Shown piece by piece: positions 15,301-30,300 of a DNA stretch of 64,000 nucleotides (positions within the stretch are counted from its first letter, which is position 1; the number at the start of each line of letters is the position of its first letter). A model generated the notes under the pieces. That model saw only the letters and a list, made by a program, of their open reading frames with translations. It was not told the DNA's origin and searched no databases. The stretch lies in assembly GCA_963971305.1 (NCBI GenBank), contig OZ020307.1:695501-759500 (forward strand), in the 5' to 3' direction. The DNA comes from Arcuatula senhousia (Eukaryota > Mollusca > Bivalvia > Mytilida > Mytilidae). A program made the translations under genes and the position numbers.

Positions 15301-18300
15301 GTAGATGTGCACCTACTATTTTAAAATTTGATCAGAATACAAATGACAAAAAAGTTCCAGACAATAAATTTTGCTACGCCAGTAAATTTCAGCATTATAA
15401 AATTTTGAAAAATTTTAAAGTGGCAAAACCATATTTTTTGGCTATTTTGAAAATTAATTTTGACCTATATTTTATTGTTTTCAACAGCTGTGCAAAATGT
15501 CAATCAAGTCCCTTTGCACATTTTCAAGTTATGATCTAGAAACCTGTGGGGGGTTGGGGGTGGGGCAGACATGCACACAGACAGACACCGAACAAAACTG
15601 AGAAACTGGGGGTATAATATACGATATTGAGATGTGGAATAAGTGTACGCGACACAACAAACATAAACAAACAGCAATTCAAAAAATCACAACGGAAAAC
15701 AGCAAGCAGTCTTCAACATGACCATAGGTCACTGCTTACCGTCTTGCATTGGCCCAAGACTTATTATACAATACAAAAGTATCAAAACCAATCCCTAAAT
15801 CATCAACGAAAGACTCAATTCTTGACATAAAACAGTTAACATAGAATGACATAGTACCTCGCCACACAAAGAATAAAAATGACTAAAGGACTAACTCATT
15901 GAAATGTAAACTTATCATAGTTTACTACTTATCTATTAACATGGTCATAAAAATGATTTAATTATAAATGTGAACCATGTAGAATTGCAGGAATTATATA
16001 TTTTTAATGATGAAGAACTATTATGCTTACCATTTTTCCATCCATTGACTGATGGACTGTATCTTGAACTAGAGACCTGACATGGAGGATCTTCTAGCAG
16101 GTGACTGATTCCTAATTTATCTAACAGTTTGGCTGCCATTAATTTAGTGATCTGGTCTTTAGATGGCAAAGTGAGGTTTTTTATATATGACTCCAAAGAA
16201 AATCCTATTTAAGATAAAATCATGTGTTTATTAGATATATCAAAAATTCCTATATACACTTTCAAAAACAAATCTAATTCATTAAAATGAATACATCAGT
16301 GTAAAAACAATATACACAGTCATATTCAATTACTGAAAATTAAATTTAACTTCATTTTTTCAAGAACCCTAAGAGGTTTCAATGGGTCAGTGTCAGAAGT
16401 CCAATTGGGCAAGGAAAAATTCAATCAAAATAAAGGATAATAACACAAAGAAACAGACAACATAAACAAAAAAATCCCAACTGAATAGCATACAGCCATG
16501 CAAACCCAAATCATACCATGATCTAGAGTGAACTCAAACATTATGCATTATTAAATGTTTTAATGAGACTTGCCCTGAACAATAAACCCTGTGTTCCAGT
16601 CGCATGTTATTCTTATCAAAGGTGCATCCTGTAGCAGAACAGAGCTGTATAGAACATTCCCATCATCTAGCTGTATGGTCAGATCCAAGTTGGCATTGAA
16701 AAGGTTCCTATCATCAGCATTGTCTAGCTGGTAACTAAAATAACAAGAAAAAATGCTTTTACAAGATAGGGGGACAGAAGGACACATGTATAGATTGACA
16801 GACAGACAGTGTGGTACCTAGGCACCTAAAGCTTTCCTTGTAAGAGGTATAAAAATATTCTACATTGTCTAGATGTTGACTGAAACTTTAAAGAATTATT
16901 ACATGCTTTTACTTGGAAACTATCTACATTGAGACCTGCTATCTGGGTTAATTAAAAATTAAGCTAATGTTACTTTCTTATTCCTTTTAATGAAAAGATT
17001 TTAGTAAAATGATGAAAAGGACATGGTATGGTAAGAGCCATATTTGGCCCCCTATTTTATAAAAAAAAATCTTGGGAAAATTACTAAAATGCACTTTATA
17101 TATGGAGTAAAATGGTTCAAATTTATGAGTGTGCTTTCAATTTCCAATAATCTATTCGGTTTTCAATTTTATAGAGACTTAAAACAGAGTAAAATCAACA
17201 AAATTGAGAAATAAAAAGCTTCGCCGAGCGCAGCATGATACGACCGCAACATGTTGAACTCTGTACGTTTTAGGCCTAATATGGATAGTCTATTGTTCTG
17301 GACACATGCAGCCCATGGTGGACTGACAAAGGTTTTTAACGCATGCTTCTCTGATGGACTTTTGACCCAGGGGGTAAAAATATAAATTTTGAATGTTGTA
17401 TTCTACTCTTTAAAAGAATAATGTTTGGGGAAAAAATTAAAAATAGAACCAGAATTTTCTTAAAATTATGATTACAGCCCCAAAAATTTATTCTTAAATT
17501 TAGAATCGCTACCTGACAAGAATAAATTTGCAAAAAAAAAATTCAAAATCGGACCATAAATAAAAAAGCTCCATTTGGCCCCTAATTACGTAATAGGGGG
17601 AAAAAGGGGGGGTCACAAAAATTAATTCTTAATTTTGTATTCGCTATTTGACAAGAACAAACATGCAAAAAAAAATTTCAAAATCGGACCAGAAACAAAA
17701 AAGTAACAATTTTGGCCCCTTTTGGTCCCTAATAACGTAACAGTAAAAAAAGGGGACACAAAAATATATCTGCTAGTTGACAAGAATTAACTTGCAAGAA
17801 AAATTATCAAAATCGGACAAAAATTAAAAAAGTTTCGCTTTCGGCCCCTTTAAGCCCCTTATTACGTAACAGGTGAAAAAGGGGTGGGGGTCGTGAAAAT
17901 AAATTCTCAAATTTGGATTCGCTACTTGGCAAAAATAAACTAGCAAAAAAAATTTCAAAATCGGACCACAAATAAAAAAGTTTCGATTTTGGCCCCATTT
18001 GGCCCCTAATTATGTAATAGGGGAAAAAAGTGGGGGTCGCAAAAATTAATTCTCAATTTTGTATCCGCTATTATAAGAACAAACATGCAAAAAAAAATTT
18101 CAAAATCGGACCACAAATAAAAAAGTTTTTATTTTGGCCCCTTTTGGCCCCTAATTACACAACGGAGAAAAAGGGGGCACGAAAATTCATCAGGTTCATT
18201 CTTTTATTGTAAGAAACATTCTTGACAAATTTCACAGCAATAGGCCAACTAGGACCAAAGTTATGGTGGAAACAAGTAAAATATTTGAATTTTTTGCCCC

Positions 18301-21300
18301 TTTTGGGCCCCTAATTTCGAAACAAAAAAAGGGGGGACCCCCAAAATCAATCCCATTCATCCTTGTATGGTAAGGAACATCACTGTCAAATTTCATAGCA
18401 ATTGGATAACTAGAACTAAAGTTATTGTGGAAACAAACAAAAAAGTAGTATTTTTGGCCCTTTTTTGGCCCCTAATTTCTAAACGAAAAATGGGGGGACC
18501 CCCAAAATCAATCCCATTCATCCTTTTATGGTAAGGAACATCATTGTTAAGTTTCATAGCAATCGGATAACTGGAACTAAAGTTATTGTGGAAACACTAA
18601 AAAGTTAACAGACAACGACGACAACGACGACAACGACGACGACGACAGCATCATACCATAATACGTCCGCAAATTTTTTGCGGTCGTATAAAAATGCTGA
18701 TTTTTAGAGCTTACATTGTTATTTTCAAAGGCCTCCGCCTACGTGACCCATAGATTTCTTAACTGATTTAGACTTTAATTGAAGTTAATTTACAAAATGT
18801 CTGGGTCAAGAAGTCGGAGGCATCCAAAATTTGTAAAAAATACACAAAATCTGTCCATTTTCAGCCAATTTGACAGAAATCTTTCATATTTGTTTTGTTT
18901 TGACATCCTATTTTTTCACTAATGTCAGATGCTACGCTTAAAAAATTATCAGAACAGGTTTGTTCATTTACTTGAATCTTTTCCATATCAATTTTGTAAT
19001 TTTGAATTATAGAGGGGGCCAAATATGGGCCTTAGTGTACCTTGTCCTTTATCATATTAAATATTTCATATTTAGTGTTTTTGGTTTGCTAATTAAGAAA
19101 GGCTACACAATAAGTTTTATAAGTGTTTTACTTTACCTGTTCCATAACTTTAAATCAAAACTATTTAGAAACACTTACTTTATCAAAATGGAATTCAAAA
19201 GCTTAATCTGTCCTTTGATATCTAAAACACAACAACAGAAGTTCTAGTAATATGATTTATATACATAAAATATACCACAATCACACGGGGGGGGGGGGGG
19301 TTAACTTCAAGTATATTAGGGTACAGATGTGCAACCCAGAATTTTTTTACCCACCCCATTCATATATACGATCGACTGTTAAAAAAAACACCCATTCATA
19401 TATTCTTATTAGGCCTTTAAAATTACACAGAATAAACTTAAACCTGACATATTTAAATTTTTATAGATATAATAATCAAAGTTTGAATGGTAAAAGTCAT
19501 CAATTGCATGTACAATTAGGTTTACAAGAGGCAAAAAGTAGATGCTAGGTCACTCTTTTTCTATTGTTATATGACATTTGTGAAAAGTACACCTTATCAT
19601 ATCATTGTTTTAAATTGCATATAAAAATATTTTGTTGCAATATAATGCATACTCTGTACTAAACCAGTTTTTGTTCAATCTTACCAAGATTGTAATCAAA
19701 GATTGAGATATCACGCTTGAGTTTTTCTATAGAGTATGATAACTTTCTGGAACAGATATCTAGACTGAAGGCAACATGTATGTTTCTCTTGATAAAACCA
19801 ACACTAATACAGCACTCTATACTGGTACACGTATCAACTACTCTACAGTGGAAGTTGTTAGGCAGGGCTGGTAAAGTCATGTTGATAACATCTGCTGGGC
19901 AGTCTGAAATACACAGAGATAAAATTATTTTGTACGTCTACAAGTATCATCTACTCCCAATGGAAGCTGTCTTGGAGGGCTGGTAAGGTCATGTTGATAA
20001 TGTCTTCTATACAGTCAAAAAGGTGGTGACAAAATATTATCTCCCCTGTAAATATTTTGTATGTTTGAATGAGTTCATAGAATAATAATATTGTGAGAAA
20101 AAAGATTTATTATCTCTAAGGAATAACCGGAATCCTAAAAATGGGACTAACATGTTGTAATTAAAGAATAATGTAAGTGCAATGAACTACATACTTTGAC
20201 AGATGATGACCATTCCTGTGCTGTTTAAGGAAATTGGAGAACGATGTTTTTTTGTCACAAGCAAATCTAAAGCATTGCTAGGCTAATGCTAGGCTAATAA
20301 AGGGAATCAATTAGAATTAAACAAATCGAACAAACCTCATTTGATAAACCTCCCCCTTCTAAAACGTTATTTTACATTTGCTTATTATCATTCCATTTCC
20401 AAAACATGCATAATATTAAATAACTAGAAAATGTGTCTATGAGCCACAGGATGGCCCTCCCATTCTTGAAATATCATTGACCCTCAATGTGTATTACCTG
20501 AGATATGGACCTTTACCAAGAAATTGATCAAAAGTGTTCATGTGTTAAATATAGATCGCTGTGACCTTTTTTCTGGTGGGTGGTGCCATGTTACCAAGAC
20601 TCATCGAGTATATTATTGACCCCTAACAAGTAGTATTCAAGATATGGACCTTAACCAAAGTCATTCATGCGTAAAATATAGGTCATAGTGACCTCATTTC
20701 TAGTCAATGGTGTCACCTTACCCAAGACACATCTAGTGGTGAAATATCATTGACCCCCAACATCTAGTATCCAAGTTATGGACCTTAACCAAGAACTTAA
20801 CCGAAGTCATTCATGCATAAAATATTGATCACAGTGACCTTATTTTTATTTGGTGATGTCATGTTATCCAAGACACATCTAGTGGTGAAATACCATTGAC
20901 CATCAATATGTAGTATCTGAGATATGGACCTTAACCAAGAACTTAACCAAAGTCATTTATGCTTAAAATATAGGTCACAGTGACCTAATTTCTAGTGGGT
21001 GATGTCATCTTACCTAAGACATATCTGGTAGTGAAATATCATTTACCCCCAACATCTAGTATCCAAGTTATGGACCGTAACCAAGAACTTAACCGAAGTC
21101 GTTCACGCATAAAATATAGGTCACAGTGACCTTATTTCTAGTGGGTGGTGTAGCCCTATCCAAGACCCATCTGGTGGTGAAATATCATTGACCCCCAACA
21201 TCTAGTATCTGAGTAATGGACCTAAACCAAGAACTTAACCAAAGTGTTACCGACGGATGATGTACGTATGTACGTACGGACGTACAGACGGATGGACAAG

Positions 21301-24300
21301 GGTAAAACTATATGTCCGATCCACGTAAGTGGTCGGGCCATAAAAAGTTATATTCTAGACATCTTTATAAGTTTAAGCATTTTTTATTGCAGAGTTCAAG
21401 AAAAGTATTTTAGCAAGTCGAGTGGACCATTGCTAATTTTAGCAGTGTATGAGATACTCGCAATGTTTATTTATGTTATGAATGAAAATTCTATATTTAG
21501 AAAGGGGGATTCACAAATAACTTATGAAATTACACAGGGAAAATTTGTTCACATGAAATTCATATGAAATTAACATGACAAACTTAACGTGAATTTCACG
21601 TTAAACGAGCAATTTACATGAAGTTATAGTTCAGTAATACTATAAAGCCTGACCTACCATTTCTCCAGCCATTGGTAGAAGGGGAGTAGTCATCTACTTT
21701 ACACTGTTCTGTCTGAAGGTAATCTGTGATTCCCATCCTGTCCAAAACCTGGGACAACACTAGAGCAGGAAGATCATCTGAAATTGTGTAGCCACTATTT
21801 TGGAGGAGGTTGGCTGGAGAGAAGTCTGAAAGAAAGACAGGATTTGTAAAAATATAACTACAACACAACAATTGCTGGTTTATGACTATGGAACACTATT
21901 GAAATACATATTGCAATAAAAACATTTAAAGATAAGATGCAAGGCATTAAACAAATAAAGACAATGGGAGACTGTGCTTTTCTTAAATTGTTAACCACAG
22001 TATTATGTCTATGTAAAAATCTTTTTAATTGCTTATGTACAATATATGAAATAAATTACCTGAGAAATCTATTTCCCAATCACAGCCAAGCTTTGGGAAG
22101 TTCACATTTTTCAGTAAATCCCATTCAAAGATACATGAACCTGAAGGCTCCAAACACACTGTTATCTTAGCATTCACAGTATAATATGTATCTAGATTGT
22201 TGACTGTATATCTGTATAAAACAAAACATACATGTAAGTTTGTCATGTTGTGAAAAAAAATGTACAAAGATTTACCAAAGCTGCAAAAGTACATGTACTT
22301 TTTTGTTTCTATGAAGCAACATGTACTTTAAAATTTCTATAAAACAACAATATATATACACTCTGTTTACATGATTTAAGTCGTCTTAAATTGAATATGA
22401 TGATATGTTTCTAAAGTTAACATAGCTAATGTATGCAAAATGAACTTACATATTGCTCATATATAATTTTTGTGACAAGGTTTTTGTACATAAAAAGTTA
22501 TATAGTACCTACCTTAAAGTTATAAGATTGCTGAGTTGTATCATATGTGTTTCATCTAAAATAAAAATACAATATAAACTTTAAATTATAACTCTTTTTT
22601 ATCAAATGTATTACAGTTTCACAAAGAAATAAGTTTATGTTTTTGTTAAAATGAGGTTTTAACAAAAGTCAAGTGAGGAAAAGTATTAAAATTAACAGTT
22701 AAAACAGTGAAATTTTTAAACTAATCATTTTCTCCATAATATTTTTTATTGTTCTATTCTGTAGTCTTTTACCTTTTACAGCTTTAAAATAAATTTATAA
22801 TCATATTTCAAACCTTAGAAATTACCAAAATTACAAGCTGCAATAAATAGACATACAAATAAATGTTCCCTGGATATACAATAATAATAATATTTATTCT
22901 GACCAGAGATTTATCTTACCAAATTCAAAGTCAAAGTAAGCTTTATCAAGTCCAAATTTCTCAATACCAATCTTCAGTCTATTAGAGCATGCATCTAGTA
23001 GGAGATAGACATGTAACGATCGTTTTATGGCTGGTATTTCCACACAACAATCTATCCCCGTACAGTAGTCTGGTACATGACAGGTCATACTCCCAGTGAT
23101 ATCAGGTAGGTGTAGATCTAGAGGGCAGGCTTAGAAAAAAAAATAAGATATAATATTTTGGTACATGACAGGCCATACTCCCTGTAATGTCAGGAAGGAG
23201 TAGCTCAATGGGGCAGGCTAAAAAAATAAAATAAAATATTCTGGTACATGACAGGCTATACTCACTGCTATGTCAGGTAGGTGAAGCTCAATGGGGCAGG
23301 CTTAGAAAATAAAATAAAATATAATATTTTGGTACATGACAAGTCATGCTACCTGTGATGTCGGGTAGGTGTAGCTCAAGAGGACAGGCTTAGAAAATAA
23401 AATAAAATATTAAAAAAAATATTTTGGTTCATAACAGGTCATACTACCTATGATATCAGGGAGATGCCACCAATGAAAATTGATATCCCAGGAATAATGA
23501 GTAGGTCACCTCAGTAGGTCCTATTTGTTTATTTTGGAACATTTTAACTGTTGATTTAATGAAAGATATATATTGTCTTTCTTTCTTCTTGCTATAATCA
23601 TGCAAATAGCAAAGAAATGTGTCCTTAGCAATGACATTATCTTACTATTGTTCCATCCATGAAGATTTGGATTATACAAAGTAGAGGACCTGTCACAGGG
23701 TGTGTCCTGTATCCATTCTGATATACCAAGCTGTTCAAACAGTATATCTGCTGCATACTCTGGCAGCTGTTCTCCAATGTCTAACATCAAGTTCTCTTTC
23801 AACTCTTTCAGTGATACATCTACAAATATATATAATAGACTTTATTCAAGAACAAGTATACAAAAAATAAACAAGAAGTGACAAATATGTGATTAGACCT
23901 GTACAAACCTTGTTTTGAAAGTAAAGGTACTTTTTCTTAATGATTCATGCAGATATTTAGCAAAACATTTTTTTTTTTACCATGATGTTTATTTAAATAT
24001 GGTACATAAAATCTACCAAAGGTTCACAAATTGCCCTAATTCCAGATAAAAATGTTCAAGGCAAAAAAAACCGGATATTAAGAGAAAAATAGGAATTTGA
24101 TACAAAATAGGATTACAGCCTTTCAAAACACAGTCAATAAACCAGAAAATATGTAAACTTATGATCTTTGAACCTACCATTAAAAGAAAAACTAAAGTTT
24201 AAGTTGCACAAAGGTTTTGGTAATCTAGCCTCCTTTAGTAAGGTTGTTGTAAAGACACATGGTCCACTTGCTTCAAAACACACACTGAAATCCATGTCCA

Positions 24301-27300
24301 CAACAAACTGTTTCTCCATTGACAGGTCAACAATTTTGTAACTAGAAAACAATGAGGATAAGTATTGAAACTTAGGATAGATATTCAAATATAAGACTTA
24401 TAAAATTGCTCTATTAAGCATTGATTAGAAAATTATTCAACCAGTATCAGGTTAACTTTTACCTTACTAGATGCACTGATTCCTCTACATATGAAATCTT
24501 AATCAAAGGGCAAATTTGTCATGCCATCTTTACATTGTGATGAATTAAATAATGTTTTTGCACAAAGGCATTCAATAATAACTAGGTAACTTTACCATCA
24601 ACAATCTACACAAAGTCAGTACATACATGTATTACTATGGTTTATCATTCAGTTTATCTACAAGCAGTATCTATAAAATTACAAAAAGAGGTTTAAAAAA
24701 TTAACATGTAAATGATAAAAACAAATACTTACTCTATTCTGAAAACATTCATCAACCGAAATGATTCTTTGTTGCCAAACTGGTAATTGACAAGAGGGAT
24801 ATCAAGTGTTAACTTTTCTATCCCAGCTGTGAGTTTGTAGTTACAAGCATCTAAGTCGACATACACATTAATAGCTCTGCCGAGCTGAGGTATGTCTACA
24901 CAACAATCAACACCTGTACAGGTATCTGCCAGGTAACAGCTCATTGTATTGTGGATAGTTGGGAGATTAAATGGTAAAGATTTGGGACAACCTGAAGCAT
25001 AGAATAAACTTGGACATTTATAAAACATTTTTAAATGAATGCACTGACATGATTGTTTTAAGGATACTAAGAATTTTTGGGAAATTAATAAATCATATTT
25101 TTATCATTATAAAAGCATATAGTGTCACATACATAAGAAGTAAACTAACTAATAAAATTAAAACTTTGCATATACTTGTATAGTCCTCACAAAAAACAAC
25201 TAATTACTATATTTGTAACAATAATATGGAAAATATTTTTTTATAAATTACCAATATTCCATCCTTTAGAATCTCTAGGTATGTAAGGATGACTGTTTCT
25301 GTCACATGGTACATCTTTGAGGTCAGGGGTCAAACCTAGCTCTTCTAATAGCTTGTACAATACAATCCCAGTTACTGCCCCGACCACATTGTTGTCAGAT
25401 AAAAACTTCTGTAGTGAAAAGTCTAAAACAAAAACAATGAATAATTAACAGAGGATTCATTACTATAGCTGTTAAATTTACACAAAATCTTCACACATGT
25501 TAATACAAACGAATAAAACCGAATTAAAACAAAAATTAATCATCTGTTTTAATGATTACCTTTAATTTTGAAATCTGTATTAGCCCAATCACATCCTACT
25601 TTAGGTATTTTGACATTCTTAAACAAAGTTTTTGTAAACAGACAAGATTTTCCTCCTTTCTGTACACAGATCTTCATGTTCATATTCAGTAGGTACTTCT
25701 TCTCTCCGTGTAAATCATGAATTGAATACCTACAAAACAGTAGAATTTGAAACATTTACTTCAAAAGGCTTCTTATGTATCAAATTTTATTGGTCCTGAT
25801 TGTGATTATTAAACAAGTTATGAAATAATGGATTGTTGGTGTTCAAACAATGGACAGTTTTGTTAAGCAGTCAATTATTTATTTTAATTGAAATTATCTC
25901 AATCATTCTTGAATGCATGTTAAACTTTCTATATAAATTCAAGTATGAACATAATGTAAGCAAGAATCATTTAGTTTACATGGGAAGTTGAAATACTCAC
26001 TCCAAGTATACAACATCTAAAAGTGTATATGTCACTGTTTCTCCTACAAAATAGAACATCATCAAATTTAAATGCCTTTTCTTATACTAATGGTTTAGGA
26101 ACAGTTTAATAGAAACATGCAATTTAATTAAGATTCATAACTTTTATATGACTTTTCAGCAAGTAAGATATAAAGGTTCAAAAAATTACTGAATAGGGAT
26201 TAACCACACTGTTCAAGAACAAGACAAAAATAAAGGTTTGTAGCAGAGAATAATATTACAAATTAATGATACAAAACTTAGAAAGGTGTCTGAACAAGTT
26301 TTATAATGTTTATATGTGTATTTAGTCTTTTTACCTACCCCAGGTATAGTCAAGAAGAGATATTTCTATTTGTCTCCTTTCAATGCCCAGTGAGAGTTTC
26401 CAGTTACAACCATCCAGTAAGGCATACACATTAAATGTCTTCCCTAGCTGGTCTACCTCTATACAACAGTTGATCCCAGTACAGTAATCAGGGATATAAC
26501 AACTCATTGACGTCTCTATTGGAGGCAAGTTCAGGGTCAAAGGGCAATCTGTAAAAATTATACATAATAATAATAATAAAGAAAACTCCATTTCTACTTT
26601 ATACTACATATAGTCAAAAAGGGTTTTTTTCTAGTTTATTTGTATGCAAGGTTAAGTGCTCTAACAGGAAAAGCTTACCTTTTTTATTCCATCCATCTTC
26701 TGTATCAGCATATATTCCTGCATACCTATCACAGGGTGTAGGGTTCATAAACGCAGTTAATCCTAGATCATGTAACAGTTTGTTAGCTACAGCACTGGAT
26801 AAGGTGTTGCCTATATTGCCTCCATTCTGTTTTACCCAGTCAGCAAATGAGAAGTCTACAATAACAAAGGGTGTTTATGGTTAATAAAGGTAATAACAAA
26901 ACTACCGAACTTGAATGATCAATCTCATTGTCCAGACAAAAGGACAAAAACTAATCAGTCAAACCAGAGAATTGGTGGATTGCAATGGCTCTGAGATGGT
27001 ACATGCATTTCAAAGGAAATGGTGGGTTAAACCAGGTTTTATAGCGCCAAACCTCCCTCTTCCATTGCGATCTTAGGATCCGGTAATGACCATAGAACAC
27101 AACATATTGTAAACTTTCCTTTTCTTGAAGGTGATGTACCTCTAGCTCCATCTTACGGAGTGTACATTTCACAGTTAGTCAGATATGTTGGAATTTGCAG
27201 TGGTGTTTCTGATTTTAATGACAAAAACCGTTTTATTACAGAAAATTGCTAAAACAAGGTTATGGATACTACAAATTAGTCAAATCTTTTACTAAATTCG

Positions 27301-30300
27301 TTCATAAATATGGGTATCTTATTAAAAAATTTAACTGTACACCTCATTTTTTTATTGTAAAAGGAATATCACATCCAAAATTCTATGGAAATGTAGTTTA
27401 TAAGGCAAGTAAATTAAAAACAATCCTCTTGACATGGTAATCTGGCTTAAAAACTTATTAAAGAAAGGATACAAGTTGGAAGTTATAGTAAAATCTTTTA
27501 ATTTGGTGTTTTTTGGTAGAAATATTGATAATTTGATAGTAACTCAAAAACATTAATCTTTTACTTTTTGACTATTGTATTGTTTCGAACATTACAGCGA
27601 TCAAATATGTCGGTTTTGTATGATGATATAATACTAAATCATTTGTTGTTTGAAGTGTTATGTTGGATTTAGAATCGATATTTTTGATTTTTTTACATCA
27701 ATCGATAAATGCTTCTTAGCTAGCTGTCAGTAACTGCGAGTGTTCTCAAGGGAGTTCCCCTTACGTTTCGTTGTTCTCGTATAGTACTCTTGTCTCAGGC
27801 TCTCTCTTTGTGAATTGAACTTTTATCGATTTGATTTTTATTAAAGTGTGTTATTTTTTGTGCTTTGTACAAGATAAACAATAGGGGGAAGGTTGGGCCC
27901 AACAAACTAGTTTAACCCCGCCATATGTGCCTGTCTTAAGCCAGGAATCCTTGTCAAAGCTTTTGTTTGTCCTTGTCTACTATCTGTTTTTTTTTTGTTT
28001 TATGTCCAGAAATGGGTCTTTCTTTGATATTCTAGGGATTTGTTTGAATCTTATGTATTGTATTTTTAGTCTTGGGCCAATGCAAGACAGGGAGCAGTGA
28101 CCTCTGGTCATGTTGAAGACTGCTGGCTGTTTTCCATTGTGATTTTTTAAAATTGCTGTTTCTTTAATGTTGGCTGTGTCGCATACACTTTTTCCACATC
28201 TCTTTATTGTCTATAGTTGTGATATTGAGGTGATCATCTCAGTACAGCAGACCAGTCAAACACTAATTAAAACAATTAATCACCATATCTTTTAACTCAA
28301 TTTTGAACTTTTCTACTAGTGGCTGATAACGAAGAAAGAATTTTTTTAGGGATCATATGAGACGTATTTTCTTATAGCCCTCCTCCAAAAGTTGATCACA
28401 AAGAAATCGGTGTCTGATCAAAAAATCTGTGAAATGTGTGCAAGCTCTGGCATATCAAATAAGATGTGAAATATAAACTATAGTACAAGTGGTGGTGTTT
28501 TAGTTTCAAGTGTATAAGATGCAATAACATATTACTCTGAACAAAAGTGAATATCATTGATCTACCATAAGCACTTCATGCTGAACAGACTGCAGAAACA
28601 ATATCTAATGTTGTAGAATTTCTATTTCTAGGTGACATTTACTACAAGCTTTGTCACGGGCTAAACAAAAACAAATTGTTAATAAATAATTTTAAATAGA
28701 AAATAAATACAGTAGTCCCCCTCTTGAAAGACCACCCTATTTGCAACAGAAAAGTGGTCTTACAAAAGGGGTGGTCTCTCAAAAGGAATTGAACATTTCA
28801 AAGAAAAAGTAACTTCCCAATATTGATTGTATACCTTGTGTATTAAGTTAATTGTATGGGTGCAAATTAAATTTATTAATTATTTTAGTTTATAATTTTT
28901 GGCTAATATGACCGATAATGAAATTAATAATAAAGAACAAAAACATTTTCTTATTTAGATCTGTTTTATGTACATTTGTTCGTGTACTTGTACATGTATT
29001 ATCATGTTATTTTACCTGTTTATTTAAAATTTTATTAGTTTGTCATCAGTAAGTGTCATAACTGTTTATTTAGCTAATTAAAACCATTCAATATCCCCTT
29101 TCATAAAAGAAAACAATATGAAGGCCTTATTTATATTAATTAACTTACTTTTGTCAACAATTGTTATTTGGGGGAGAAATGGGCCACAGCTTGGACAATG
29201 AAGTTTGATGTTTTAAAAATATTTTTTCAAATAAAAAAGAAGGTTAAAGTGGCTAGAGTCACTTTTGAAAGCTTGGTTTCTTATAGAAATGCAATATCTA
29301 CATTTTGAAAATAAAATGTCTTTAGTCCTTCTAATATTCTGTCAAAAACTATAATTATAAAGGATATTTTTCTGTAGTATTTAGTATACAAAATATATAT
29401 TATTTAAAAAAGTGGTCTTTCAAGAGGGGGAAATTGATCATTTTTTACTCCAAAGGTCAGGTTAAAGGGGTGGTCTTCCAAATGAGGTACTTTTGTTCAC
29501 AAATGAGTTAATGCAAGAGAAATGTGGCCTTTGAAAAGGGGTCTTACAAATGAGTGGTCTCTTGTGAGGGGGACTACTGTATCATCATAAGAACAATACT
29601 AAAATATGATTGTATGCATGCTACTAACCACCTTTGAAGTTCCAAACCTACCCAGAAGTTCTCCAGTCATTTCCATGTCACAGAGTGGTTGTGACACGAC
29701 CTGGTTGTCTAATAACTTGGCCGTTTCACCACAGATGTCCTTCTCTAAGCAGATTTTGATTTCAAGATCGATTATTAATTTCTTCTGGTCTTGAAGCCTC
29801 TCCATTTTGTACCTTTATAAAGCAGACAAATTCTCTAATGTCATTGATCTAAAAGACTAAACAATATTTTAATAAAGGTAACCATAGTTTATATCAATCA
29901 TGTTTGCTATGCCTCTATTTCATCATCACATTGTTTGCCCTTAAGCAAAAAAAAAAGGTTTTCACTGGAACAAACTTTTTTTCATATTAAGTCTAGCAAG
30001 TTTGTATTGCTTGTGTTTGTTTCTGTGACATTAAACTTGTCTTGATGAACAAGTTTTGTGTCAATTAGATTTAGGTTATCTTTTGATTTGGACACAAGAA
30101 TGTCTACTTTAATTTCAACACTTACTTAATCTGAAAAATCCCAGCCAACTTCTCTTCCTTGATTTCACCTGCAATGATTTTTTTTTATATTTGCAAGTCT
30201 CATATAATAATAAAGTAAAAGGTACAATATGGATATTTATGTCATCAAAATACACATCAATATGTATAAGAATAAGAATAATGTTATTAATCAAATCAAG

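Noticed and set aside
19252..19548. 98-codon plus-strand frame spanning the G14 run
   Set aside because: Low-complexity AT-rich frame without splice or family support; lies in the K9-T9 intron.
23160..23475. Extra complete K exons
   Set aside because: Copies contain only the first ~60 nt of K8 and not the CTGxxCC core, so they are not full modules.
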